Shown piece after piece: positions 43,880-54,945 of a stretch of DNA of 64,000 bases. This DNA is from Endomychus coccineus (taxonomy: Eukaryota > Arthropoda > Insecta > Coleoptera > Endomychidae). Each line of letters begins with the position of its first letter. The first letter of the stretch is position 1. The stretch covers positions 275,510,742-275,574,741 of the forward strand of contig OY294067.1 of assembly GCA_958510875.1 (NCBI GenBank). The letters run 5' to 3'. A model generated the notes under the pieces. That model searched no databases, was not told the origin of the DNA, and worked only from the letters and a program-made list of their open reading frames with translations. The translations under genes and the position numbers were made by a program.

Positions 43880-44035
43880 CGGCCAAGTCACACAACATTA
43901 ATTATAATAATAAAGAAATCGCAGTAAGGAACCTTAGACTTGGCACAACTTTGTCTAGATTTCATTACTTTTTAGAGATAAACAAGCAGCTCCATCGAGA
44001 CTTGGCTAGTTTTTTACAGAATGTTTTTGGTGGGA
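43880..44035 (+). repeat. Inverted repeat arm B with coding-like peptide
   Basis: Partner of 43265-43420. The plus-strand frame (from about 43849 to 44043) encodes the same peptide with FLEIN in place of FLEVN and stops shortly after the arm ends. Confidence 0.75.
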
Positions 44036-44045
44036 TAAATTAAAA

Positions 44046-44224
44046 TGAATTAAACTATCCAAATATTTTTCTTAAATGTGCTCAATGGCAAATGGTTTCA
44101 TGCACAATAATTTTGAAATAAAAACCCTCGACTGCTTCGCGGTCTCGGGTTTTCATAAAATTATTGTGCATTCAACTTTCCAAGCCAAATCATGCTCAAA
44201 ATATGTTGGATAGTTTAATCGATT
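44046..44224. repeat. Foldback element with hairpin centre
   Basis: Outer words GAATTAAACTATCCAA and TTGGATAGTTTAATC, and inner arms TGCACAATAATTTT and AAAATTATTGTGCA, surround a centre of AAAACCC, TCGACTGCTTCGCGGTCTCGG and GGGTTTT-type sequence. The arrangement is a small non-coding foldback or MITE; no target duplication was identified. Confidence 0.7.
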
Positions 44225-44683
44225 AAATTCATCGGTTTGTGATATAATATTTTATATCAATCATAATTCATAAGCTGGTATCCCCATCTCTAGTCAAATC
44301 TGACGTTGTCAATCAATAGTCAATAATCAATTTTCACGAAAAATTCAAATTGACATTACGATCATCATGTGGAGATAAAATGACAAATATTGAGCTATTG
44401 AGAATAGGAAGGGTGAATATTATCGATTTTCTTGAATATTTTGTCACCTTTTAATTTGAAGGGAGCTAGTTATTATTTTCAAAGGACCACAGTGTTTCCG
44501 AGTAATACGTGTAAATCCAAAAAAGTAACCTGTACGGTTCCCATGCACCTCACTCATCTCCTAGGTCCAGTATATTTATCTCCTAACTAGTCCAAACACA
44601 ATCCTGAAGTCAAAAATTGTGTACCTGACTAAGTCATCTACATCTTCTTCATTGACTGGGCTTCTATTAAAAAAACTAGTATA
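44225..44683. other. Unassigned sequence
   Basis: No gene or repeat edge recognised before the mariner-related terminus. Confidence 0.4.
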
Positions 44684-45094
44684 TAGAGGGTGTTGAGTGA
44701 ACATATGGCAAAAATGTAAGGGATTATGCGTCGGGTTATCTAATAATATTTTTTCCTTTGTTAATTTTCGGAAAGCCACTTTGTTTCGAAGATATTGGAC
44801 CATAAATGTTTTTTGACCTAAATCGTTTTGTAATTATTAAAATTATTGATGTAGTCTAAATAAACGTATGGCCTACAGCACTGGGTTCGTGGAGTACAAA
44901 AAAGTCCGCAATGCTTTCAACAACATTCCAATTACTAAGAACCAATACGTTGTGCACTGACAGCAGGAATCAGTTTGAACATGGATTTAATTTGAATACC
45001 CGTATTTGTCATTCTGTATCTTTTAAATTTGTTCAAACTAATTGCGTTTCATATTCTGTATACGATAGTTGAACTTTTGTTGGTGAAGTCCTCT

Positions 45095-45958
45095 ATCATT
45101 AATCGATATACGAACTCCGAGATGACTGACATGCATTTCTTATATGGGCTTGTCGATGGGAATTTATCACATGCTAGATTGTTGAGCATCAACAAATTTC
45201 CGTTATTGCATAGAAAAATGTTCCAAACTATGCATCAACGTCTTCATGAAACAGGTACATTGATACAAAATGCAGAACCAGGAAGGCCAATGACAGTGAG
45301 AATGGAAGAATTGCAAGAAAATGTTTTAAGCTTGGTAGAGAAAAATCCACCCACGTCTACTAGAAAAATTGGAAATACTTTCAATGTGAGTAATGGGACG
45401 TTTGGAAAAGTTTTGAGGGACTATTTTTCGGGCTCATATGACATACAATTTTGTCAATGACTTTTGCACACAATGGTTCAAATCCCTCAACTACGGCCTC
45501 TCATTTTTCGACCGATGAAGCTAACTTCTCAATAAATGCAAGACGGAATTTTCATAATAACCTGAGGCAAATTCACGTGAAGTAGTTGAATATCACTTGC
45601 CGTTGAACGTATGTGTTGGAATTGTGCGTGGTCTAATTGAACTTACCGCCGAGGCTTATCAAATCTTTTTAGAACGATCTGGATGTACCATTTATGATGC
45701 AAGTTATTATACTACCCCATTTCAGTTCGGTTGATCGGGAGTTTTCAATAAATAGCGACACAATATAGAAATTGGTGGACCTAACTTGAGGCCTGTTCGA
45801 TTACATGCCTTAAGCCCCTATAGGTTATTTCGTATGAAGTCATCTTCAATCGTTAGTGTACACTACTGCAGTGGCAAATGTGGAAGATTTGAGAGAACAG
45901 ATAACCTAGCTTGTGGCCTGCTCGATCACATGCCTTAAGTCCCCTAGATTATTTCGTA
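45095..45958 (+). pseudogene. Mariner-related transposase, N-terminal and middle part
   Basis: The frame carries the same insect-type HTH seen in the intact copy: YTNSEMTDMHFLYGLVDGNL, then FQTMHQRLHETGTLIQNAEP and GRPMTVRMEELQENVLSLVE with NPPTSTRKIGNTFNVSNGTF. After it, frames shift repeatedly; I can read NFSINARRNFHNN (region of the first catalytic Asp), VCVGIVRGLIELTAEAYQIF, and ALSPLDYFV, the region of the third catalytic Asp. The last part is present twice because of a 125-bp tandem duplication. The C-terminus continues beyond the LTR. Confidence 0.8.
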
Positions 45959-45959
45959 T
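45779..45959 (+). repeat. 125-bp tandem duplication inside transposase
   Basis: Copy 1 spans 45779-45903. Copy 2 starts at 45904, is interrupted after 45959 by the solo LTR, and resumes at 47311 up to about 47382. Both copies contain CATGCCTTAAG, TTATTTCGTAT, GTCATCTTCARTCGTTAGT and GGCAAATGTGGAAGATTTGA, with scattered differences. The duplication predates the LTR insertion. Confidence 0.9.
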
Positions 45960-47306
45960 TGTAGTAACGAGCCCTTCTTTGGTTTACTTGGTTTTCTTAA
46001 GGTTATCAATTTACTAATTTTATCAAATTCATTCTTATATGTCATTAGATTGATTAATTAATTAATATCAATATAACTTGCAGTACGTGTACCGATAACC
46101 AAGGAGTTACCTGATATCATGGGTTTCTCATCAGCTGGGCAAATCAGGCAACAATACGGTCTATAGATATATGTAATACTCATTCTTTCTTGCTTGAGAC
46201 ACTAACACAATAATCAATTAAAGCAAATATAAAATATTTAATAATAGTAAAGAAATAAAGCAATTATAAAAATGAAAAGTTGAAAGATTAAGTACAACTA
46301 AAGTATTAATTAACAAATTATGTTATGCAGTGGAAACTAACTCAGCCCGGATGTACCAGGGTAAAGAATTAAACAAAACTGTTATGATTTAATTATATAA
46401 GGAATACTAAATTTTATGTATTTAGCAATATGACTTGATTCTAAATGGGAATTCTACCATAAACACCATAACTCTAGCTTAACTAGAAATTCTAAAATAT
46501 GACCTAGGTGATTCGTGGAATAGTCAAAAAAGATTTAACTCAAGAAGTGAGAATATATCTGACTTTAGTATGGTGAGTTTGGTTTTGAATAATCTTGAAT
46601 AACCACTCCTATTTGAGCATTATGTTTGGGGGTAGTAGCTTTTAGCAAATAAGAGAGGGACTTGTCTCAGACTAGTCAGCTGGATACAAAAGAACTATTC
46701 TATTTTTGTTGACAGGGAACTTATGACCTTATTTAGACTACCTTGAATTTAGGTATGAATGAAAATTATATCAAGTTAATATTCTAATTACATGTTTAAT
46801 AGGAAACGACTGCGTCCTGCAGTGAATATATTGTAGCTTCAAAGGAGAGAAAGGGTAAAGAACCTTCGTTCAAACTATTGCAAGTGATCCACCTGCCGTT
46901 AAAAATTAGATCATAAACATATGTCTCAACTACCAATATACTGTAAAGCACTTGTTTTCTTTCGAACCATTCCTGTTAAATACGTTATTTATGATTTCCT
47001 ATTGAAACTGTGAGGAATCTCTTCGATATCTTACAAATTATAATGACTCTTCCTTGTCAAGGATTCAGAAGATACACATCTTATTTCTGTCTCACAGATA
47101 TGAAGAACAAACTGTATTAATTTAAGATGGGATAATCGTACTAAGAAATGATCTCATATACTTGACTTGTTCGTAATAAAAGGGTACTAAGAATATCCTA
47201 TTTTTATTTGAGTTCATGGGTGTTCTCAGAACCAGCTTGATTTTGAGCACGTGGTTTGATATCTGAATGAATTCTAATTGATAATCAATAAGGTAGCTTT
47301 GCTACA
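45960..47306. mobile_element. Solo LTR, 1,347 bp
   Basis: The sequence begins TGTAGTAAC and ends GTAGCTTTGCTACA (TG...CA with matching 5-bp ends). It is flanked by GTAT at 45956-45959 and 47307-47310. Excising it restores TTTCGTATGGAGTCATCTTC, which matches the uninterrupted first copy of the duplication, so the boundaries are certain. A 4-bp target duplication fits Gypsy-type integrases. It has no internal coding region, so it is what remains after recombination between two LTRs. Confidence 0.92.
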
Positions 47307-47496
47307 GTATGGAGTCATCTTCAGTCGTTAGTTTACATTACTGCAGTGGCAAATGTGGAAGATTTGAGAGAGCAGATAATTGATGGGTGTATTTCAATAA
47401 GATACGACCCTAGTGTTTTTCAAAGATTTCGGGAGTCAAGGAGGAAAAGTTCAATACATCCTAGCTGGTGGTTGTAATTTTCAACAGTTGTTTTAG
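47307..47496 (+). pseudogene. Mariner-related transposase, C-terminal part
   Basis: Continuation after the LTR: WSHLQSLVYITAVANVEDLR with EQIIDGCISI, then after a frameshift LAGGCNFQQLF and a stop at 47494-47496. These match the ends of related transposases (..VEDLR-RI...C...GG-F-QL). It joins the upstream half across the LTR insertion. Confidence 0.8.
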
Positions 47497-47720
47497 ATTA
47501 AGAATATTTAGATGTAATAAAATATTTTTTGACGAAATGTTTCATTTACAATAACATCAACCCTTTTAATAAAATATTAGCATCACATACGAAAAATTGT
47601 ATCGCCCTGTATCTTTGAAACATAGTGGCTTATCTGGAAATATTACACAAAATATTCTTGGAATAATCCAGGGAATAACCCCTTGAGTTTTTGCTGTATG
47701 TTCGCTAAATACCCCGTGTC

Positions 47721-48842
47721 CGAAGGCGAAAAAATGAGCTAACATAAGCAGGGTGAGGAGAGTTAGTGATCTGCACATCGGATAGAACCGGATATATTCA
47801 TGAGGATTGGAAGGAATTTATAAAAACTAATGCTCTCAAATGCTTTTATGGAAGTTATCGTTATATTTTTAATGAAATCAACTACCAATTGTTGCGTTTT
47901 CAGATAGGTTAGCCTTCATGTTCAAATTTACTGTCCTGAAAGATCGCGAAACATCAAAGATCTGAGGCATGATGCCCTTTCATAGTATCGAGTTTACATC
48001 GAGATAAAATAGTTATAAGCTTTGAAGCTTTGCGTTTTGCATTAGAGAAAGATGCTTGTAAATAACACACAAATTCCGCCCCATGAACGCTGATTTGGAA
48101 CAATGGAGCGACACAATTCGCGAGTCCAATTAAAAAAATGATTTATCTCTTCCAGTTCAGCAATTTGCTCTTACTTTAAAATTTATTGGATCTGCATCAG
48201 AATGTTGAACTGTTGATAACGCCGTACAATAGTAAAACCGAAAATACCAAAAACGTCAGTGCGAAGGCTCTTGAATTTGCCGTTTCGGTGAGCGGGTATA
48301 TTGGTTGCGATGTAGAGACCACATAGTGGGAGCTAGTGTAGTGCTTAGTAGCGCAATGCAGTCAGTACATAGCTATTCGTTATAGTAACTCTCAGGGATA
48401 AGGAATTGAACTACATTTCCCATTTAATTTAGAACGTTGTGCAGGTTCGGATTACATACTTTTAAGCCCGACTCGTGAAACACGATACCAACTTAAGTGC
48501 TCTTATCCACGTAGATAGAGCTGTTTGTAAACGTCCCATTAATTTTATTTGAACTGAGACGCTAGAATACAATCTCCTTTTCAAACGACTCGCCGTTATT
48601 TCCCTTGTTACAGGATGTTCAGAATATTGGTTCATGCTCAGTGGCGCCCTATGCAGCCTAATTAGATGCGCCTATATATTCCTGCACTCACGCTTTTGAA
48701 CAACAGTAATAATACTGTTCATTGGTCTTCAGAACTAGTTTTATTCAAACAAAACCAGGCCTACGCGTACGTTTTAATTAAAGGTAATGTTATGATTAGT
48801 AAACAAAATAATATGAGCTATCAACATCAAACGAACAGCAAG
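47721..48842. other. Unassigned sequence
   Basis: No recognisable gene, RNA or repeat. Confidence 0.45.
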
Positions 48843-48847
48843 TGTAA

Positions 48848-49113
48848 TGTGAGTCATTCCACGTCAGAACAGCAACTCTCAATTGGTCAACATCTCCGAT
48901 TTCGTTCAAATTTTGGGGATAGGTTCTCATTACCGAAAAAATATGATCCTGAAAATTTCAGGTCGATAGGAACTAAAATTTTGGATATATCGGCCAATAA
49001 GAAAATTTGGCCAATTTTAACGTCAAAAAATTCAAAATCAAATTTCTTCGGTAAAAATGAACTTTTAGGACCAGAAAATATTTGGAAAAGCCCAAATTGA
49101 TAGGAATGATTTT
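48848..49113. repeat. Left TIR, outer part
   Basis: Inverted match to about 53110-53371. Shared words include AACATCTCYGATTTCG, GATCCTGAAAATTTCAGG and AAAATTCAAAATCAAATTTC. Confidence 0.88.
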
Positions 49114-51075
49114 GTTTGGGGGACATCTTTTGACGTATATTTGAGGCTTGAACGAGCAACCCCCTAATAGGGGGCGCTTCAACCCCTCAAAATTGAATAG
49201 GGGAGAGGGGTTGAGTGATACGTCATTTGAAAGGTCTTGGAAGCCTCTTTACAACGGTGTATGAAAAACGTAAATTTGATGAACCGTTTTCGCCAAAAAT
49301 TAATTTTGTTGCTCGAATGCGCCACCTTGAATATTTTGGTTATTTGTACATTGTACAAGCTCATTTTTATTAAGCCTTTTTTACAAACTTAAACAATCTT
49401 CAAAAAATTACATTCGTAAAAAAATTGAATTGTGTTGTCATGCTTACAATGAAAAAAATTAAATCAAATGTTCAAATTGTCCTCCATTGACTCCCATACA
49501 ATAATACAATCTTGACTGAAAACCGTCTCTAACATGGTTCAGCATAATTGGAGTTATTTGACGACACTCATTTACAATTCGTTGGCGTAGTTCGTCCAAA
49601 TTTTCAGGCTGAGTCACAAAAATCTTGGACTTAAGATGTCCCCACAGGAAGAAGTCCAGAGGGTTCAGGTAAGGAGATCGGGCAGGCCACTCCATAGGAC
49701 CTCTTCTTCCAATCCAACGACCGGGGTATTGCAAATTGAGGTATTGGCGAACTGGTGCAGCGTAGTGAGGAGGAGCTCCGTCTTGTTGGAAATGCAATTG
49801 TTGTTCAAGTAGTAGAGGATTATTTTCTACTTGTTCAGTTATTAACGGATCAATCGCATTTTCCTACATTTCAAGATAAAGTTCGCCATTTAAATTACCA
49901 GGAATAAACAGAGGTCCAATTAGGTGGTCTCCCAAAATTCGTACCCAAACGTTTAGTTAGCTTTTCCTGATGTTGAGTGTGAGCTTCTCGAAATACATGA
50001 GGATTTGTATCGCTCCAAATTCTACAGTTATGCCGGTTAACCTCTCCATTAAGTAAAAAAGTGCATTCGTCAGAAAAGCAAACGTTGTACAAGAAATTTG
50101 GTTATTGTTGATACGCTCGACCATAATTTCTCAAAACTCTTGCCTCCGATCCCAATCATCATCATTTAATTCCTGAATTAATTTAATTTTGTACGGATGG
50201 AACTTGTGTTTATGTAAAATTCTGAAAACGTTAGATTGGCTAATACCGGAAGCTGCAGAAAGTTGTCGTACAGATTGCGTGTTTGGCATAAGTTGGACAT
50301 GTCCCAATGGGTGCCCTTTTTTTATCCATTACTGAACCCGTCTCCACAAATTTTGAAATCAATTCCACTACGTACTTATGGCAAACGCTACGTTCAGGAT
50401 GGTTTTCGTTAAATATCCTTGCAGCCGCTCGGACATAATTTTGATTTTGGTAATAAAGGCTAACCAACTCAACACGTTCTTGCAATGTGAACACCATATT
50501 TTTTGAAATTTTAAACAAATCAGCAAAGTAGTAACTCAACAGATTGATTAAAATCATGAAATGATCGAAGAAACGTTAAAACCAGAAACACCTTCTAAGA
50601 ACAAAAAATGAAGGCAACATAAGGAAATGTTTTGCTGTTTTTTTATTTATTAGTTTGAGAGAATGTATTATTATTGTATGGAAGTCAATGGAGGACAATT
50701 TGAACATTTGATTTAAACACGCAGATTTAATTCTTTCCATTGTAAGCATGATAACACAATTCAATTTTTTTACGAATATGATTTTTTGAAGATTGTTTAA
50801 GTTTGTAAAAAAGGCTTAATAAAAATGAGCTTGTACATTGTACAAATAACCAAAATATTCGAGGTGGTGCATTCGAGCAACAAAATTAATTTTTGGCGAA
50901 AACGGTTCATCAAATTTACGTTTTTCAAACACCGTTGTAAAGAGGCTTCCAAGACCTTTCAAATGACGTATCACTCAACCCCTCTCCCCTATTCGATTTT
51001 GAAGGGTTGAAGCACCCCCTATTAGGGGGTTGCTCGTTCAAGCCTCAAATATACGTCAAAAGATGTCCCCCAAAC
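49114..51075 (-). mobile_element. Mariner-related transposon nested in the left TIR, 1,962 bp
   Basis: The ends GTTTGGGGGACATCTTTTGA and its inverse bound inverted repeats of about 400 bp that extend into the last codons of the transposase. Comparison with the intact right TIR of the host element fixes the insertion point between GGAATGATTTT and AGGAATCCGATT. I cannot identify a TA duplication at this junction, which is odd for the superfamily. The transposase is broken. Confidence 0.85.
49459..50497 (-). pseudogene. Mariner-related transposase, DD41D type, frameshifted
   Basis: The frame starts at ATG 50497: MVFTLQERVELVSLYYQNQN and YVRAAARIFNENHPERS form the N-terminal HTH. Later frames give VCFSDECTFLLNGEVNRHNC (first catalytic Asp), MHFQQDGAPPHYAAPVRQYL (second) and RSPYLNPLDFFLWG (third, in PLD, with a conserved upstream Asp changed to Tyr). 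The C-terminus is VNGGQFEHLI. Spacing between the second and third Asp is 41. At least three frameshifts or stops are present. Its C-terminal end is duplicated in inverted orientation at about 50.68-50.72 kb because the ITR overlaps it. Confidence 0.85.
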
Positions 51076-51345
51076 AGGAATCCGATTAAATGAGAATATC
51101 TAGCGTATTTAGCTGACGCATGCGTAAAAAACTCGAAAAACTCAAAAATGTCACTTTTTCTTTAAAAATTCATAACTCAGCTGCTGCCACTTCGATTTTT
51201 TCAAAATTTTCAGGGAAGGTAGCTGAAGCCATGTACTTTCATGTAAAAGCTGCGGATCCATGCTCTTCACATGAAAATTTTCGTCAAAAGACCGAAAATA
51301 CGGAAATTTGATATTTTTTATTTTTTTCGTTATATTTTGGTATTT
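51076..51345. repeat. Left TIR, inner part
   Basis: Inverted match to about 52868-53150, including GACGCATGCG, CTCAGCTGCTGCCACTTC and GAAAATACGGAAATTTGATA words. It continues the outer part at 48848-49113 once the nested element is removed. Confidence 0.88.
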
Positions 51346-51659
51346 GGAGAATCCGTTCTATGCATGCGCTTGGACTTGAAATAAGTAACCATGTAAATTT
51401 TCTGATTCATCAAACAAAAATTTACATATCCAAGAAGTAATTAATTTCCCATTCATCAGAATAACGTAAAAGAAACGAAAGTATAATAATTAATTTCTTT
51501 GAAATTATTGTAAGTATATCACTTTCTTGTATATCAAATGTAGATTAAAATCGAAAATTTTCTTATATGTAATTATATCAAATAATATAATTGATGACAC
51601 CATATACATTTTCGTTTATAATCCATTTTCAAGAATATTCATGCACAATACAAATCTGT

Positions 51660-52466
51660 TTGTTTTCTCACAGAAGATTTGAAGCATGACAATGCAATGG
51701 TGCAAACTTTTATTAAATACGTGATTGATTATATCAAAAATCATTTTCCAAAAATTACTCAACTTGAATATTTCACGATTGAATGTGCTGGGCAATATAA
51801 AAACTTTGAGAATTTCTTACGTCTAACTGGTCAAAAAAAAAACATGGTCTGACAGGAAATTGGAACTTTTTTCTCACATCGCATGGTAAATCTGCTTGTG
51901 ATGATATTGGTGGCAGTTTAAAAAGACGAGCAGCAAGAGAAAGCTTGCGACGTCCGAAGACGAATCAAATCCTCACAGCAAGAGATTTGTATGATTTTTG
52001 TAAAAATGATATGAAATCAATAGAACCGTTCTTGATTGACAGAACAGAAATCCACCTCATCCGGAATTCAGAAATCAGTGAAGCACAAACAATACTTAGT
52101 ACCAGAATATTTCACAGATTCATTCCAAAGTCAGATGGAATAATTGCTTGTAAAATTATTGGAAATGATGAAAAGAATGAACTGATTTTCGATTCGTTAA
52201 ATAAAAACATTTACATATGTTAGTTTTATTGTTGACAAAACATGGAACCTTGGTTTCATTATCAAAACGATCGATGGTATGCTTGGAGCTGAAATATCAA
52301 TAATGGACCAAATAGGTAGAAATAAATACGTGTACTCCGAAAGAAATTTAAAGATTTGTTGTAATTTCATACTGTCAAATGTCACAGTGGAAACTGTGAA
52401 GAATTATGTTGAAATAAAATTATACGGACAAACAAAAAGTAAATTTGAACAGTTTTTCAAAAAATA
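51660..52466 (+). pseudogene. Transposase-like protein of the TGTAA-flanked element
   Basis: In shifting frames the interior reads DLKHDNAMVQTFIKYVIDYI, LEYFTIECAGQYKNFENFLR, then LTGNWNFFFTSHGKSACDDI with GGSLKRRAARESLRRPKTNQ, followed by ILTARDLYDFCKNDMKSIEP and, further on, IVDKTWN and VKNYVEIKLYGQTKSKFEQF before a stop. I recognise the pattern (S/T)-D/E-G/C-A-QYKN...W-FF-TSHGK-ACD-GG--KR as a recurring protein in insect and cnidarian repeats, likely the catalytic core of a DDE-type transposase. I cannot assign a named family with confidence. Stops and shifts show the copy is dead. Confidence 0.6.
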
Positions 52467-52867
52467 AATTATGTGACCAATATGATTATTATATTTTACT
52501 GTACTTAAGTTGGGTATTACTACTCTCACAACTGTTTCTCACTTGTCTTAGGATATTGTTAATTTAAAAAATGCTCATTTGATTATTTACAAAAATTGAT
52601 ATTGAATTTTTAGATGTATTCATAATATCACACAACATTGTTGAATAAATTTTCTTGAGGGAAATTAAACCGAATAAAAAAATATGAAAATTATTTAGAA
52701 AAGTTTAAAAACATCAAATCTATAGACCTGCGATTGCAACCTTTTTTGGAATTCAATATTTTTTTCACGTTCTGCTAAATTGAGTTATTTAAATCAAATT
52801 AATTTCAAATTTTATTAACCTATTTTATTAATTCTATTGAATTATGTAGGAATTCTACAATGCTCAT

Positions 52868-53371
52868 CGTACCAAAATATAACGAAAAAAATAAAAAATA
52901 TCAAATTTCCGTATTATCGGTCTTTTGACAAAAATTTTCATATGAAGAGCATGGATCCGCATATTTTACATGAAAGTACATGGTTTCAGCTACCTTTCCT
53001 GGAAATTTTGAAAAAATGGAAGTGGCAGCAGCTGAGTTATGAATTTTTAAAGAAAAAGTGTCATTTTGGAGTTTTTCGAGTTTTTTGCGCATGCGTCAGC
53101 TAAATACGCTAGATATTCTGATTTAATCGGATTCCTGGGAAAATTTCCTATCAATTTGGACTTTTCCAAATATTTTTTGGTCCTAAAAGTTCATTTTTAC
53201 CGAAGAAATTTGATTTTGAATTTTTTCACGTTAAAATTGGGCAAATTTTTTATTGGCCGAAATATCCAAAATTTTATTTCCTATCGACCTGAAATTTTCA
53301 GGATCTTATTTTTTCGAAATCAGAGATGTTGACCCATTGAGCGTTGCTGTTCTGACGTGGATTGACTCATG
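52868..53371. repeat. Right TIR, uninterrupted
   Basis: Matches both parts of the left TIR in inverse order and so serves as the reference for the state before the nested insertion. Confidence 0.88.
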
Positions 53372-53471
53372 TGTAAATTCAAATTTTTCAACAATATTTA
53401 GTCCATGAGGAATGCAACTCCAGATTCTGGAGGATATCGATGGTTAAGACATTCCAAACATAGGTAGGTAC

Positions 53472-54076
53472 CACGGTCGTACATACAGGTCTGGGAACTC
53501 GTATGTTTGACATGAGTTTCTTACATGTCGCCAAACTCGTAGTCCCTGGCTCAGCCACAAGCTAGCGCTTGGATCGAAGTATGGCAACAATCACATTATT
53601 AAGTAAAATAATTTTTCTCGTAACGCAATATTTTTTATTCTGAATTGAGAGAGGAATAGAACTGTAACTCTTGTCAAAATGTATTACTCACCTTAAATAT
53701 AATGAAGTGATGCTCGCACACATAAAAGACCCCGTTAAAACGATTTTTTTCCGGAATCGCAAGCATCCAGTTTTTTCGCATTTTCGCATCTTTCGGCACT
53801 TTAAAAACAGAAGTTTCTTGCTTCACACTTTTGTACCCCGTTTTGCATTTCGGCATAATGCACGGTTTCGTAATTTTTTTCTAAAAACGCCGGTATTCCT
53901 TGTGTTTACAAGTCAACAATGATATTTGCCAGAGAACACGGTCGTATACGTGCCAGAGATCATTCCTCGACTCATGCGCCACCCTTTTGGTACTACGCGA
54001 CAGTTGACGCTTAGCGGACTCACTTCTCACATAGGAAACAGTCTCGAGTTCCCAGACCTGTATATATATGACCGTA
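53472..54076 (-). mobile_element. 605-bp P-like element with THAP remnant
   Basis: GTAGGTAC flanks the element on both sides (53464-53471 and 54077-54084), an 8-bp target duplication. The ends CACGGTCGTA and TACGGTCATA (inverse) lead into a shared CAGGTCTGGGAACTCG. A THAP-domain remnant on the minus strand together with an 8-bp duplication fits the P-element superfamily. The size shows it is a deleted, non-autonomous copy. Confidence 0.8.
53674..53856 (-). pseudogene. THAP DNA-binding domain remnant
   Basis: The 60-codon frame begins MPKCKTGYKSVKQETSVFKV and continues PKDAKMRKNWMLAIPEKNRF and FYVCEHHF. THAP zinc fingers have C-x2-4-C...W...C-x2-H and an N-terminal MP-C. Here the first Cys, the Trp, P, and CEHHF are kept, but the second Cys of the first pair reads Tyr. 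It would be the N-terminal DNA-binding domain of a P-type transposase whose catalytic part is deleted. Confidence 0.75.
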
Positions 54077-54084
54077 GTAGGTAC

Positions 54085-54945
54085 CTGCGAAATATTTATT
54101 AATCAGGAAGCAAGATCGATTCTTATGACATCTGTGATATGTAATATTTTAGTGCGGAAGCTCACCACAGTATAGCGCGACGATATGACATATACACATA
54201 AGTTCTATGCTACCTCTGAGGTTATAAGTTGCTCTTCCATGGAAGCGGAAAGTAGTCGACTTGCTCAGTTGTAAGATAATATTAATTAGATCTAGGCTTG
54301 TCATCTATAGTATCCTTTGTCTATGACTCTCCCTGAATGTCTATAGGGAGCGATATTTGATTTTAACTTCCATTTGTGCCTGAGCCAGAGAATTCATATC
54401 TGGGTATGAATCTACGGAAAAAAATCACACTTGGTATACGTCTTTTATTTAGGGTAACTTTAAGTTGGGAAATAGGGGTGTTTGAATTCCAAGTAAAGGA
54501 ACAATATAGTCTATGGTTATAAATATCCTGGCGCCCAAATTTACATCGAACCATAACCGCAAGACAACCTTCACTTCAGCTGTAGGCAACTAAGCGATAA
54601 TTGCAGCATTTGTTTATCCACTTGTAAGAGGAATTTGAACCTATACACTCACTTTTTCCACACCGAATACCTAAATTCTACAAAAAGCATTTTGTTGATT
54701 GATAATTTGAAACTAAATTTTTTCGAATTTGGGATAAAATACGATGTTCCTGATTTAGTGTATTAGTGGAGTAAATCTGGCGAGAAAAAAGGCAAGGTTG
54801 GCGAAAATTTTACGATGCTTAGCGACACGGTAGACGGTTTGTATTAAAAATTAAGAAACCAAAGTGGAACCCTTTTATTGTCAATGTCCAAGGGACTTCC
54901 AGTCCAAATTTCGAGTTGATCCGACCTCCTCCCATATATATATAT
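54085..54945. other. Unassigned sequence
   Basis: GCAAGATCGATTCTTATGACATCTGTGA near the start resembles a stretch at about 30.33 kb, suggesting a shared dispersed repeat. Otherwise nothing is seen. Confidence 0.35.

Larger units (their letters stand above)
44686..47720 (+). mobile_element. Decayed mariner-related transposon with nested solo LTR
   Basis: The left end GAGGGTGTTGAG follows a TA at 44684-44685. About 125 bp of it, including TATGGCAAAAAT and CCACTTTGTTTCGAAGATA, reappears inverted at about 47605-47720 (TTTGAAACATAGTGG, TGCTGTATGTTCGC, ATACCCCGTG). Between these ITRs lies a broken transposase gene. Removing the 1,347-bp LTR leaves an element of about 1.7 kb, normal for the group. 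The right boundary is approximate. Confidence 0.75.
48848..53371 (+). mobile_element. DNA transposon with ~500-bp TIRs, unclassified, split by a nested insertion
   Basis: Flanks TGTAA at 48843-48847 and 53372-53376 form a direct duplication. The ends (TGTGAGTCATTCCACGTCAG and, inverted, CATGAGTCAATCCACGTCAG) open inverted repeats of about 500-535 bp. The left one is cut at 49113/51076 by a mariner-related element; without it the transposon is about 2.56 kb. The interior encodes a single transposase-like protein. The 4-5-bp duplication recalls Sola-type transposons, but I cannot confirm the superfamily. Confidence 0.82.

Noticed and set aside
43849..44043. Part of the Helitron helicase
   Set aside because: The peptide has no helicase motif and is duplicated as an inverted pair independent of the helicase remnant.
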